A stretch of DNA of 64,000 nucleotides. Source: Bacteroidota bacterium (GTDB taxonomy: Bacteria; Bacteroidota; Bacteroidia; Chitinophagales; Chitinophagaceae). Position 1 is the first letter of the stretch. Each line of letters opens with the position of its first letter. A program made the translations under genes and the position numbers. The notes beneath the pieces are model-generated. The model made no database searches. It was not told the DNA's origin and saw only the letters and a program-made list of their open reading frames with translations. The DNA is taken from contig JAFDXL010000009.1 in NCBI GenBank assembly GCA_018267955.1, forward strand, positions 1,204,717-1,268,716, given 5' to 3'. Below are positions 26,441 to 35,716 of the stretch, one piece after another.

Positions 26441-29400
26441 TTACAATCTCATCCTGCTTCGTGGCCGTTCATTTAAGGTTGGCGGCGCTAGTGCCATTTC
26501 CTTTGCCGCCGCATGTTCCTTGTTTATATTTTCCGCTAGTTCAATAACAGGAGCCTCTGTAATATCTTCCTGTTCGTTCATTGCTTCCTGTTGCTGCTTC
26601 AGTTGATTCTCCTGTATCTTAATAGCGATCTCTCTTTCAAGGCTTGCCAGTTCCGTTTTCATTTGCTGCAATTCAGGTTCCTGCAAAAATGGTTTCACAG
26701 TTAGCTGTTCCAGCTTCGGTATGGTGTTATCCAAATCTGCCAGAATGCGCTCGTACTTTTCCCGCAGGCTTTCCACGCGGTCTATGGCATTTAAAAAATG
26801 TCTTGCCGCCAGCTTAGGATTGTCTGTGTTCGGAAGTCCATTATTATAGGTGTACTTAATACCATCCTCCCCGCGCTGTGCATAGAAGCTGTTGGAATAC
26901 CTGTATTCAAACAGGCCGTTTTCCTCATAAGCATCCTGCTGCCTGCGGATATAGAGGTCGAAGCCATACAATTTTCCTACCTGCTCTTTCTGTTCACCCG
27001 CAACGGCAGGCTTCCAGTCCCGGTATAGCTGGATGATATATTTGCCGATGGCTTCGCTGTCATTCGTGCTGATACCCGTTAATTGTATAGGGTTGATCTT
27101 AATTCCGTCCTTATCTGTCTGCAGCTTTGATTTATATTCCCGTTCATCTGCCCTCAGCTTATCAAGCGTCTTTAAGGTATTCACCCTTTCATTCTGTTTA
27201 TCTTCCAGTTGGTATTTATTACGGGCCACTTCCCTGAAATGGGATACTTTCAGGCTTTCCATCACGGCGATCTTCTTTTCCAGCTTTGATTTCTCCAGTA
27301 GAGAAGTGTCACCTGATAGTATTGCGATGTATTCAGAAAAATTCATCCCGCTCTTTTCATCGATAGCCCCTTCATCAATGGTGCGCACATTCAGTTCGCA
27401 GTTCTTCATCTGGGAGATGAAGGTTTGCTTGTTCTTCAGCAGGTTGAACTTGTAATTATCCAGCGATTGCTCTACGGCATATACATAGTTCTGCACTTTA
27501 TTATCGTAATACTGTTTGGCTATGAGGTTGCCCTGGCGTGCGCCACGGCCATTGCGTTGTTCCAGCTCGGATGGTTTCCAGGGAATATCCAAATGGTGCA
27601 TGGCAACAACCCGTTCCTGTACATTTAACCCGGTGCCTGCTTTATCGGTGCTGCCTAAGAGAATGCGTATCTCGCCGCGGTTCATTTTTTTGAACAGCTC
27701 GGGCTTCTTTTTGTCCGTCCAGTCATGTATAAATGTGATCTCCCTTGCCGGGATACCGAGGTCGCGGGTCAGCTTTTGTTTTAGCGCATCATAAATATTG
27801 AATGCTTCCGCCTTAGGTGTTCCTATATCACAGAAGACAATTTGGGTTCCTCTATGCGCTTCCGTTTCTTTATGTATCTCCGCGATCTTACGCGCACAGG
27901 TATTCACTTTATTATCCGGATGGTCGCTGTAAACAGCGTCATTGATCAGCCGCATATCGGCTGCCATCTTTTTGGCATAGTTGGTAGCGATCAGCATCCT
28001 GCCCTTATCTTCTTCGGGTGTCAGCCTGCGGCGCCCGATCAGCTCCCCATTACCGGTCTTGGCAAATTGCATCAGCCTTTTGATGAACTCCGTTTGTTCC
28101 GGCGTTGGCTTGATATTGACCAGTGTTTCGTTCAGCTCCGGCTTATCCAGGTTGATATGTTTAGCGGTTTTATAGTCCGTGATCTCGTTGTAGAACAATG
28201 CCAGTTCCGGCACTTTAATGAAATGGCGGAAGCGTTCTTTCGCAATGATCTCGTTGGTAACGGAGAATTCGAAATCGGTGGTCTTCTTTGCGAATACCGC
28301 TGCCCAGCCATCAAAATTTTCAATATGCTGCCGCTCCATTTCTTTAGGCCGCAGGTATTTGAACAGCAGGTACATTTCTGTAAGGCTGTTGGATATAGGT
28401 GTGCCGGAAAGGAAGGTAACGCAGAGGTCTGCATTAAAGCGATGCTGCAGTTCACGCACGGCAAAGAGCATATTCAGCGCCTTCTGGCTGCCTTCCGTAT
28501 TGCCTAATCCTGCTACGCGGTTATGCCTGGTGGTAAAGGTGAGGTTCTTGAACTTATGGGATTCATCTACAAATAAATGGTCGACGCCCATTTCCCGGAA
28601 GTTGATACCGGTATCTTTCTTTTCTTCTATATCTTTCAATACAGCCTTCAGCTTGCCTTCCAGGTTGTTTTTCCTGATCTCCAACCCCTTGAGCATTTTC
28701 TTGGATAGCTCGCCTCCCAGTTGCTTTATTGTTTCAAGGTCACGTTCTACGTTATCCAGTTCATCCTGAAATATCTCTTTTTGTATCTCCGGCGATTGCG
28801 GGATCTTGCCAAACTGGTCATGGGTAAGGATGATGCAGTCCCAGTTATTGTTTTTTATTTCATGGAATATGCGCAGCCGTTGTGCCGGCGTAAAATCGTC
28901 TTGTCCCGGGAACAGGATGCGGGCTTTAGGATAGGCTTTTCTATAGGTTTCCGCGATCTGGTTGACGTTCGCCTTTAATGCAACGATCATGGGTTTATGA
29001 ACGATGTTCAGGCGTTTCATTTCCTGTGCGGCAACGATCATGGTCAGGGTCTTGCCTAAGCCTACCTCATGATCCACCAGTGCACCACGGTTCTGCAGGA
29101 TGCGCCAGGCTGCGTTTTTTTGAGAAGTGTACAAATCTTCAATGCCCAGGGCTTTTTTGTCCAGCCCAGGGAACTTCAAATGGCTCCCGTCAAACTCCCG
29201 AAGCACATAACAATTGAACGTATCATTGTAAAGGCTTTCAATATATTTTTTCTCTTCGCCCGGCAGTTCATTCAGCCAGCTCACAAAACCGTTGCGTATC
29301 TGTTCTATCTTCTGGTGTGCCAGTTGTATGGCTTCATTATCCGGCAGGCGGATCGTTTTGCCGTCTCCAACCGATACTTCATAGGTGAAGAAAGGGGTCG

Positions 29401-31981
29401 TATTTTCCAGTGCATGCTCCAGCAAGGTATATCCGTAGGTGGTCCTGCCGCTTTTAGGTGTTACGGCAAATTCCCTCGACACTTTGATATTCATACCGGT
29501 GCTTACCTTGAATGCATCCAGCGAAGGGAAATAGTTGATGGTGGTATCCTGTTCGAATAACGCGGTGGCAAAACGTTCATAATAAGAGGTGGGTATCCAC
29601 CTTTCACCAAGATTGAAATCAAGCAGTTCAAACGGGATGCGTTCCGGCTGCACTTTTGTGATCGCCTCTAAACTTCTTTTGTATTGCAGGTTGTCGGGGA
29701 ATTGTCCGGCTATGCGTTCCGCTTCCCTTAGCTTCTCTACCACATTACCGCTTAAATACTGATCGGCTGTTTCCCATTCGTTACCGGCAGGGTTTAGATA
29801 AATATGATTGCCCAGGCACCGGATCACTTCTGCTTCCTCCAGTTCCATAGCCGCACTGATAAATCCCATGTCCACTTTCCCGGTATCATTCAGGCTATGG
29901 GCAAGCGCTTCTATAGGGTCATCGGTGATAAACCGCTCCTTTACCTGGTGAAGGGAATGGGTGAGGATATCCGCTTGCACAAAGTGTTCGCCTTCCCTGC
30001 GTTCCAAAGACGATAAGGCGATAATGCCAAATGCGGTATCTTCTAAAATACGCCGGCGGTTGTCCGGTGTATTTAATAATCCATATTGAGCAATAAAGGT
30101 TTCATATTGCTCATGGAGCTGTTCCCGGTCGGCTTCGCTGATGGCTGTTCCCTTGACCTCTTGTGCGGATAATTCCAGGTAGGTATCCCGCAATGAAATG
30201 TATTGTTGGTAGAAATGAATATTTCCCTGCAGGCCAAGCGGCTGAAATATCGCCTGCTTAAATTCCTGGTCAGGATTGCCTATAGTTCCAGCCTGCCCGT
30301 TATGTACCACTAATGTGCCTTCCTGGTAATAGGGCTTTAGCCCGATAAAGGGCAATATCGTACTTTGCTCAAAACGAAAAATACCTTCCAGTGTCCGGTC
30401 GCCTTCATATTTAAAGCTATGGTCAAACTGCTGCAGGTAATTGGAGATGCCGGTCAGTTCATGGCCCAGCAGGCGGGCATCCATCCACCTGCCAGAGATT
30501 TGGTCTGCTTCCTTAATGTTAGCGTACAGTTTATAAACAAAGCGGTTGCTCTTAAATTCCCTGGCTGTAAGCAATACAATACTTTCATGTCCGGGATTAT
30601 CTGATGTACGTATCGTGCCGATGATACGCGCCGTACTCTTTTGTATTGCCGCTTCATCCCGTTCACTGATATAGGCATTCGCACGATTGATGCTTTCCGT
30701 TGGTGCGGTATCAAATAATCCTAATTGCGCAGAGGATATGCCTGCCTTGTTTTCCGGCATGGGCAGGTAGGTCAGCTTCTTGCCTTCATTACTGCTTTTT
30801 GATATGGATATGGCTTGAGCATTTTGATACAGCTCTTTACGGAAGCGTTTTTTAAACTGTTGCGATAGTTCAGCTTCCAGCTTACCGGCAATCAGGCCAA
30901 TAGCTCCTTCCTGCCATACAGTTTCATGTGCCTGTCCGTATTGGTTTTTGCCGGGTTCTGTCTTGTCGCCGATGATCGCTTCTTTATGATTATACAGGTA
31001 CAGGTTCTGGTGGTAACTGCCGAATTGATTCTTCAGCTCCGTGGTATCCAGCAGCAATTGTTCGCTATCAGAAAACTGTTCTTTGTTATGATGCTTCTGT
31101 ACGATCAGCAGGTGGCTGGGCGCTTCGGTATTGCCGGTATCTTTCATCAGGTTATCGGGCATTACAGCCAGTGCAACGAGATCAGCATGTTCAAAAAGAT
31201 ATCGCCTTGCCGTGTGATTGGAGGGGTTATTCAGGAAGGCATCCGTTGTTATATAGGCCATCAGGCCGCCATCCGACAGTTTATCTAATCCTTTTGCAAA
31301 AAAGTAGTTATGTATCTTACCGGAAAGTTCTTTATCAGGATATGCTTCATCATAAACGGAGAAATTACCAAAGGGTATATTGCTGACGACCAGGTCATAG
31401 CTGCCGTTATCACTTACCGGCGCTTCTTCCAGCCCGGTGATATGGGTGGTTGCTTTGACCGGGAGCGTACTGTTGATGGCAGATAATACCAATCCTGTGA
31501 GCCGATCTTTTTCTACTGCAGTAATTTGTTCCAGGCCCGGAAATATGGTGGCCGCTTCGCTGATGAACACGCCGCTTCCGGCAGATGGCTCATACATTCT
31601 TTTAGGAAGTATGCCTTGTTCTATGAGAACCTTATAGAGCGTCTGCGGCACAACCTCGGGCGTATAAAATGCCGTAAGCACGCTGTTCCGCAAGGATGCA
31701 ATTGTTTCTTTATATGCGGCATCAGGAAAATTTTCCTTCAGCAGGTCATGCAATTGTATGATTTGCGCATGATGCCGCAGGTCTTCTTTGGTGGCGCCGT
31801 TTGCCTGCCAGTCCTCCAATGTTCCGTAAGGATACAGTATGGCCTTAATGCCGCCAAAGCCCGCATATCTTTTCAGGCTCTCAACATCGTCCGCAGCAAG
31901 CGGCTTACCATTCGCATGGCCCAGCGCTATGCGTACCGCACGTATATTATCCTGTAATTTTTGGGAAACATAGTAAGCCAT
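26441..31981 (-). CDS. Giant N6-adenine methylase and SNF2-type helicase fusion
   Basis: An 1846-residue protein. Residues 1-300 are a class I methyltransferase domain with the AdoMet motif EPSAGSGVF (131-139) and the catalytic NIPF at 201-204, a variant of NPPF for adenine-N6 methylation. A superfamily 2 helicase follows, with DHEVGLGKT near residue 970 (Walker A), VDESHKF near 1137 (motif II) and QRNGRGARQG near 1480 (motif VI). The C-terminal 350 residues are coiled coil and linker. Such fusions in ICEs and phages (DarB-like) are thought to protect incoming DNA from restriction. Here it sits inside the transfer operon, between traE and traF. Confidence 0.88.
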   Translation of the reverse strand: MAYYVSQKLQDNIRAVRIALGHANGKPLAADDVESLKRYAGFGGIKAILYPYGTLEDWQANGATKEDLRHHAQIIQLHDLLKENFPDAAYKETIASLRNSVLTAFYTPEVVPQTLYKVLIEQGILPKRMYEPSAGSGVFISEAATIFPGLEQITAVEKDRLTGLVLSAINSTLPVKATTHITGLEEAPVSDNGSYDLVVSNIPFGNFSVYDEAYPDKELSGKIHNYFFAKGLDKLSDGGLMAYITTDAFLNNPSNHTARRYLFEHADLVALAVMPDNLMKDTGNTEAPSHLLIVQKHHNKEQFSDSEQLLLDTTELKNQFGSYHQNLYLYNHKEAIIGDKTEPGKNQYGQAHETVWQEGAIGLIAGKLEAELSQQFKKRFRKELYQNAQAISISKSSNEGKKLTYLPMPENKAGISSAQLGLFDTAPTESINRANAYISERDEAAIQKSTARIIGTIRTSDNPGHESIVLLTAREFKSNRFVYKLYANIKEADQISGRWMDARLLGHELTGISNYLQQFDHSFKYEGDRTLEGIFRFEQSTILPFIGLKPYYQEGTLVVHNGQAGTIGNPDQEFKQAIFQPLGLQGNIHFYQQYISLRDTYLELSAQEVKGTAISEADREQLHEQYETFIAQYGLLNTPDNRRRILEDTAFGIIALSSLERREGEHFVQADILTHSLHQVKERFITDDPIEALAHSLNDTGKVDMGFISAAMELEEAEVIRCLGNHIYLNPAGNEWETADQYLSGNVVEKLREAERIAGQFPDNLQYKRSLEAITKVQPERIPFELLDFNLGERWIPTSYYERFATALFEQDTTINYFPSLDAFKVSTGMNIKVSREFAVTPKSGRTTYGYTLLEHALENTTPFFTYEVSVGDGKTIRLPDNEAIQLAHQKIEQIRNGFVSWLNELPGEEKKYIESLYNDTFNCYVLREFDGSHLKFPGLDKKALGIEDLYTSQKNAAWRILQNRGALVDHEVGLGKTLTMIVAAQEMKRLNIVHKPMIVALKANVNQIAETYRKAYPKARILFPGQDDFTPAQRLRIFHEIKNNNWDCIILTHDQFGKIPQSPEIQKEIFQDELDNVERDLETIKQLGGELSKKMLKGLEIRKNNLEGKLKAVLKDIEEKKDTGINFREMGVDHLFVDESHKFKNLTFTTRHNRVAGLGNTEGSQKALNMLFAVRELQHRFNADLCVTFLSGTPISNSLTEMYLLFKYLRPKEMERQHIENFDGWAAVFAKKTTDFEFSVTNEIIAKERFRHFIKVPELALFYNEITDYKTAKHINLDKPELNETLVNIKPTPEQTEFIKRLMQFAKTGNGELIGRRRLTPEEDKGRMLIATNYAKKMAADMRLINDAVYSDHPDNKVNTCARKIAEIHKETEAHRGTQIVFCDIGTPKAEAFNIYDALKQKLTRDLGIPAREITFIHDWTDKKKPELFKKMNRGEIRILLGSTDKAGTGLNVQERVVAMHHLDIPWKPSELEQRNGRGARQGNLIAKQYYDNKVQNYVYAVEQSLDNYKFNLLKNKQTFISQMKNCELNVRTIDEGAIDEKSGMNFSEYIAILSGDTSLLEKSKLEKKIAVMESLKVSHFREVARNKYQLEDKQNERVNTLKTLDKLRADEREYKSKLQTDKDGIKINPIQLTGISTNDSEAIGKYIIQLYRDWKPAVAGEQKEQVGKLYGFDLYIRRQQDAYEENGLFEYRYSNSFYAQRGEDGIKYTYNNGLPNTDNPKLAARHFLNAIDRVESLREKYERILADLDNTIPKLEQLTVKPFLQEPELQQMKTELASLEREIAIKIQENQLKQQQEAMNEQEDITEAPVIELAENINKEHAAAKEMALAPPTLNERPRSRMRL

Positions 31982-32015
31982 AACACGCTTTTTCTTTCTT
32001 CACTTTTCTTCCGGC

Positions 32016-32465
32016 TCAGGAGAGGTAATTGTGCACTTCCCCGATAATGGCATATTTCAAATGCCTGTTGTCTTCATTTTCTATGTTGAAATCAAAATCG
32101 CTGAAGATGCCCCGGCAGGCTTCTATGAGATTGACGACCTCGTAGGTAAGCGTTCCGCTTTCCTTCAACCGCGCATAGTCCTGCGGAAATTCTTCTTCCA
32201 GCAACGCAAGCAGGTATTGATAACGCGATGGCTTTAGATCGGCAGTTAATGTATCAAGGCATAGCTCTTCAATAATATATTGTGGCCGTCCTTCTTCCAG
32301 CAATTGATCAGCCATTGGCATTACCGACGCTACTTTGGTTTCGAGATATTGCGTAACACCTTGCTGTTCCTGCAGGCGAAGCATCAGTTCAGGATTGTGC
32401 TGAATAATGTACGACCACAGTTTTTCTTTAAGCCTGGTTTGCATACGTCCTGTTTTATACGCCAA
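32016..32465 (-). CDS. DUF1896-like ICE protein
   Basis: A 149-residue helical protein with the core LKPSRYQYLLALLEEEFPQDYARLKESGTLTYEVVNLIEACRGIF. This resembles DUF1896, a family confined to Bacteroidetes mobile elements. No signal peptide or catalytic motif is seen. It overlaps the end of traE by 11 bp and precedes the methylase-helicase gene by 34 bp, so all three are probably translated from one message. It may be a small partner of the large protein. That is inference from context. Confidence 0.7.
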   Translation of the reverse strand: MAYKTGRMQTRLKEKLWSYIIQHNPELMLRLQEQQGVTQYLETKVASVMPMADQLLEEGRPQYIIEELCLDTLTADLKPSRYQYLLALLEEEFPQDYARLKESGTLTYEVVNLIEACRGIFSDFDFNIENEDNRHLKYAIIGEVHNYLS

Positions 32466-32793
32466 AGAATGATTTGATAACGGTAGCCACCACCACCAAA
32501 AAAATGCAGCTCCCGAACCAGGCGGCCGCTACTTTGCCGGTGTCCTGGTCGCCTGAATTCCACTTCTGGTACACTTTCACCGCCCCTATCAAACCGAGCA
32601 GTGCGCCTACGGCGTACATCAGGTTGGTACCTGCATCAAAATAGCTCCGTACTTTACTGTTGGCTTCGTTGATGCCTTCGATACCGTCCTGTGCGTGCGC
32701 ACTGAAATGAATGGCGGTGAGCACTAAACTTATACCTGCCGCCATTACCTTCCTGCGGATCATGTAGCTTACTTTCCTGTTACACATTTTCAT
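32455..32793 (-). CDS. traE: Conjugative transposon protein TraE
   Basis: A 112-residue protein with an export signal ending HFSAHAQ. Two membrane helices follow (LMYAVGALLGLIGAVKVYQKW and VAAAWFGSCIFLVVVATVIKSFFGV). The segment GIEGINEANSKVRSYFDAGTNLMYA is the hallmark of DUF4134/TraE, the VirB2-like pilin of Bacteroidetes ICEs. A later start at MIRRKVMAAG (9 residues in) is possible. It is the first transfer gene recognised at the upstream end of the operon. Confidence 0.9.
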   Translation of the reverse strand: MKMCNRKVSYMIRRKVMAAGISLVLTAIHFSAHAQDGIEGINEANSKVRSYFDAGTNLMYAVGALLGLIGAVKVYQKWNSGDQDTGKVAAAWFGSCIFLVVVATVIKSFFGV

Positions 32794-32929
32794 AACACGT
32801 CTATTAAAATTTTCAGATCAGTTTTTTAAAAAAACGGAGAGGCTTCGCCATCACCAGCCCGCTATTCCTGTCACACTTTGCCCTTACGCACCGGGACGGA
32901 CGGGGAAGCACAGCTCCGTTAACAGGCCG

Positions 32930-33484
32930 TTACACTGCCTCTTTCCACAGCAATTCCGCTTCTTCCTCTCTTAGTGTAACAGCGCCGTATTTTTGGCATT
33001 CACTTATGATCAGTTCGTTTATGGACGAGCGCAAAGGGGAATATTTTACAGAGGGGTATTCTTTTAATACCATGCTGAGGTACTGCTTAAACTCCTGCGC
33101 GATCAGCTTCCTGCGGGAAGCATCCGCGATAGCTGTTTTTAAACGTCCGATCAAATGCTCTACCTCTGCGAACTCATTATCTTTTGCCTGTTCAAACGCG
33201 CCGTGCGTTTCCTGTTCTTCTATTATTTTCGGCTCCCCGTTTTCACCGGGCACAGCCAGCGCTGTCCTGAAGGACAGTTTTCTTTTGCCCCCAAGCAGGT
33301 CTTTGATATCACCCTGGAAATAGCGCACTGCTACATACAGGTAATAAAGGATTAATATCACAGCAACCGCCGTCAAATATTCTGTCCATGAAATGCTCTG
33401 TAACATATTTTCCTGTTTTAATGAATGAGGTAATTCGTTCAATTGATATTGCAAAAATGAAAGGATGGAAAGGCTGTTTTTCAC
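32930..33484 (-). CDS. ICE membrane protein, unknown function
   Basis: A 184-residue protein. An alternative start at 33406 (MLQSISWTEYL) would give about 158 residues and places the single membrane helix (AVAVILILYYLYVAVRYF) near the N-terminus, which I find more natural. The cytoplasmic part contains GGKRKLSFRTALAVPGENGEP and a helical C-terminus ending LREEEAELLWKEAV. It precedes traE by 137 bp. The position suggests a transfer or regulatory role, but I do not recognise the family. Confidence 0.68.
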   Translation of the reverse strand: MKNSLSILSFLQYQLNELPHSLKQENMLQSISWTEYLTAVAVILILYYLYVAVRYFQGDIKDLLGGKRKLSFRTALAVPGENGEPKIIEEQETHGAFEQAKDNEFAEVEHLIGRLKTAIADASRRKLIAQEFKQYLSMVLKEYPSVKYSPLRSSINELIISECQKYGAVTLREEEAELLWKEAV

Positions 33485-33486
33485 AA

Positions 33487-33640
33487 TCTATACCGTACTC
33501 TGAAAAATATTTTTTCAGGTGTTTTTAGGGTTGTATCACAGGCAGAACCGCTTTAAAAGGGCAGCAAATGCGGTTTGGGTGCAGTCCATAATATATTTCA
33601 GCCAATAAAAAACAGAGTCTGTACCGTACTCTGTAAAAAT
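33487..33640. repeat. Direct repeat TACCGTACTCTG-[A/T]-AAAAAT in the tra/merC spacer
   Basis: The 318-bp gap between 33484 and 33802 holds two near-identical copies, at 33491-33508 (TACCGTACTCTGAAAAAT) and 33622-33640, about 131 bp apart. The first copy directly adjoins the start of the 32930 gene and is followed by TTTTTTCAGGTGTTTTTA. They may be operators for the divergent transcription units. Function is inferred from position and repetition. Confidence 0.5.
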
Positions 33641-33801
33641 TTTAAACTCATAAAAGAAGTAATTGCTAAAGCTTATGTACAATCTGACCAGAACTGTGCG
33701 CTGGCAAGATCCCTGCATTTCAGTTTAGGATATCCCGCTCCAGGAAGACACAACAATTTGTATCTTCGAAAAATTGTTTTTCAAGAGAAATATCCAGTTA
33801 A

Positions 33802-34380
33802 TTGAAAATACAAGCTGACAGAATTGGAACGATTGGGTTATTCATTACAGCGATAACCTCCCCTTGCTGTTTCCCGTTATTTGGAGTGGCTTTCGCCTCA
33901 TTAGGCTTTGGCAGTTTTGAATTATTTGGAGGCTGGACCATGTGGGTTTTTCAAAGTTTAGTACTGCTGTCTCTGGCAGGTACATTTGTATCGTACAGGC
34001 AGCATAGGTGTTTATATCCTTTGCTAATTGCATTACCAAGTGCTTTGCTGATTTTTATTGGTTATCATTTTATCAATAATGATTACTGGGTTTATTATTT
34101 ATATGCCGGCATGTTCGGGTTGCTGATCGCTGCAGGCGTTAACTATTACAGGACTAAATTGCATAACCGTATGAAAATAGAATTAATTTCTGTGGTCACC
34201 TGCCCATTCTGTGGCCATCAAAAGTCTGAACAAATGCCAATAAATGCATGTACCTATTTTTATGAGTGTACATCCTGTAGAACCCGGTTAAAGCCCAAAC
34301 CTGGAGATTGCTGTATATTCTGCAGCTATGGAACGGTTAAATGCCCACCGGTGCAGCAGGGGAACGATTGTTGCTCCTGA
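33802..34380 (+). CDS. MerC-like membrane protein fused to a GDCCxxC metal-binding domain
   Basis: A 192-residue fusion. Residues 1-115 match MerC-type mercury transporters: four helices and a metal-thiol pair in TSPCCFPLFG (residues 19-28). Residues 123-192 match the small GDCCVxC heavy-metal protein: CPFCGHQ, then CTYFYECTSCRTRLKPK, then PGDCCIFCSYGTVKCPP. These are usually two adjacent genes. Start codon: TTG at 33802 is chosen because no ATG is available and the resulting MKIQADRIG start matches MerC family starts. It is likely a heavy-metal cargo of the ICE. The metal itself is inferred. Confidence 0.82.
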   Translation: MKIQADRIGTIGLFITAITSPCCFPLFGVAFASLGFGSFELFGGWTMWVFQSLVLLSLAGTFVSYRQHRCLYPLLIALPSALLIFIGYHFINNDYWVYYLYAGMFGLLIAAGVNYYRTKLHNRMKIELISVVTCPFCGHQKSEQMPINACTYFYECTSCRTRLKPKPGDCCIFCSYGTVKCPPVQQGNDCCS

Positions 34381-34400
34381 ATGTTATATGGTCACCAAAA

Positions 34401-34556
34401 ATGAATGCAGGAGAAGAAGTTAATGCATTGGATATTCACTCACAAATAACACACGGCAGCGAATCTATCGACCGTTTCAAATGCTTTCAAGAAGTGCCGG
34501 TAACCAGGGAAGATTATCAAAATGAAACTTTGAACTTTAACCCAAATGATGCTTAG
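34401..34556 (+). CDS. Possible small protein after the MerC fusion
   Basis: A 51-residue reading frame from ATG at 34401 (MNAGEEVNALDIHSQ), beginning 20 bp after the metal-protein stop and overlapping the convergent gene by 4 bp. It is acidic and lacks a recognisable domain. It could be a random frame. I list it because the gap otherwise has no content. Confidence 0.25.
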   Translation: MNAGEEVNALDIHSQITHGSESIDRFKCFQEVPVTREDYQNETLNFNPNDA

Positions 34557-34795
34557 CCCGGCTTTACGTTATATAGGGAAATTACGTTTATATCTGTAAG
34601 ATCAATCATCCGCTTGTCTTTAGTTTTCTGAAATTCAGCAATGTCGAAACTCCTGACAAAATCGTAGATATAAGGACCTTCTTCCGCCTTTGGCGAGAAA
34701 AAACCATAATCTATATCCCCATTTTTGAATACCACTTTCGACGCATGGATATGGCCATGTTGATCAACAAACTCTTTTATTTCCGAAAGTCTCAT
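34553..34795 (-). CDS. Small hypothetical protein
   Basis: An 80-residue protein (MRLSEIKEFVDQHGHIHASKVV). It is predominantly beta with an acidic-aromatic middle (FFSPKAEEGPYIYDF) and ends in LTDINVISLYNVKPG. No known family is recognised. It is adjacent to another small minus-strand gene (34832) with a 36-bp gap. Codon usage looks native. Confidence 0.5.
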   Translation of the reverse strand: MRLSEIKEFVDQHGHIHASKVVFKNGDIDYGFFSPKAEEGPYIYDFVRSFDIAEFQKTKDKRMIDLTDINVISLYNVKPG

Positions 34796-34831
34796 AGGCT
34801 GTCAATAATTAAAACTAATGAATAGAAATCA

Positions 34832-35095
34832 TTATTCTATTCTGTCATGCAGGTAGTGCACATAATCTCTTATTTTGAGAAATAATTCTTTTCTTCTGCC
34901 AGAGAGGTGTGAATCTGATACCCATTCTTTTCCCTCGAACCGGATTCTAAATGGTTTTATGGATGGGTCGTTTAAAATGGTTACGATAAATTCTTCTTTC
35001 AGTTGATCAGAGTTGAACTTCACGGCTATATATTCGCCATGCATCTCGAATAAATACAGGAAAGTATACGCACAATTTTCAACCACCATCCTCAT
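34832..35095 (-). CDS. Small hypothetical protein
   Basis: An 87-residue protein with beta segments (TFLYLFEMHGEYIAVKF) and a charged C-terminal helix (RRKELFLKIRDYVHYLHDR). I do not recognise it. It lies 36 bp upstream of the 34553 gene in the same direction, so the two probably form a small unit. The 236-bp spacer to HU is AT-rich. Confidence 0.5.
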   Translation of the reverse strand: MRMVVENCAYTFLYLFEMHGEYIAVKFNSDQLKEEFIVTILNDPSIKPFRIRFEGKEWVSDSHLSGRRKELFLKIRDYVHYLHDRIE

Positions 35096-35331
35096 CTTTT
35101 TAGGGAAAATAAAGGTACAGCAATTGGATAAATAAAATTAATCAAGTGTTTTTTTTAGCAACGGCTGCTATGATCATAAAGTATTTAAAACCAGCATATA
35201 AGACGAATAATTCAATCTGTACTAACGAAAAAATATTTTATAAATAACATTGAGCTCCTCATATATCCTGTTACTATGTATCTATTGTGTCAGAGCTTTT
35301 TCGTATTATCGTATCTCTAAACGATACGGTC

Positions 35332-35622
35332 ATGAACAAGTCAGAATTAATTGATCAGGTTGCCAAAGATGCAGGCATTACAAAGAAGCAAGCTAGTGAT
35401 GCCCTCGATTCTTTCACCAATAGTGTTGTGTCCACCTTGAAAAAGGGCGATACTGTTACGCTTGTTGGATTTGGTACTTTTTCAGTTGCACAGAGATCGG
35501 CGCGGAACGGCCGTAACCCGCAAACAGGCACCATCGTAAAAATCAAAGCGGCCAAAGTTCCTAAGTTTAAACCAGGTAAAGGCTTTAAGGATATAGTCGC
35601 CAGCAGCAAAGCGAAAAAATAA
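35332..35622 (+). CDS. HU family DNA-binding protein
   Basis: A 96-residue histone-like protein that bends DNA. ATG at 35332 gives MNKSELIDQVAKDAGITKKQASDALDSF. The reading frame is open to 35287, but the extra residues do not match HU. The DNA-arm motif GFGTFSVAQRSARNGRNPQTG is intact, and the C-terminus has KPGKGFKD and a Lys-rich tail. Accessory HU or IHF proteins commonly assist ICE recombination. It lies between small unknown genes and rteC. Confidence 0.93.
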   Translation: MNKSELIDQVAKDAGITKKQASDALDSFTNSVVSTLKKGDTVTLVGFGTFSVAQRSARNGRNPQTGTIVKIKAAKVPKFKPGKGFKDIVASSKAKK

Positions 35623-35716
35623 AGATCATTTTACAAACATACAAACAATGGGCAGTGCGAAAGCATTGCCTTTAATTTATACCCCGGATGAAATAGGACT
35701 CTCGCAAACACATTCA

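Noticed and set aside
27842-28507. A 221-residue plus-strand frame inside the methylase-helicase gene
   Set aside because: It lies antisense to a long, motif-rich coding frame and has no family features. It is a shadow caused by codon bias, as are other long antisense frames here (for example 21761-22339).
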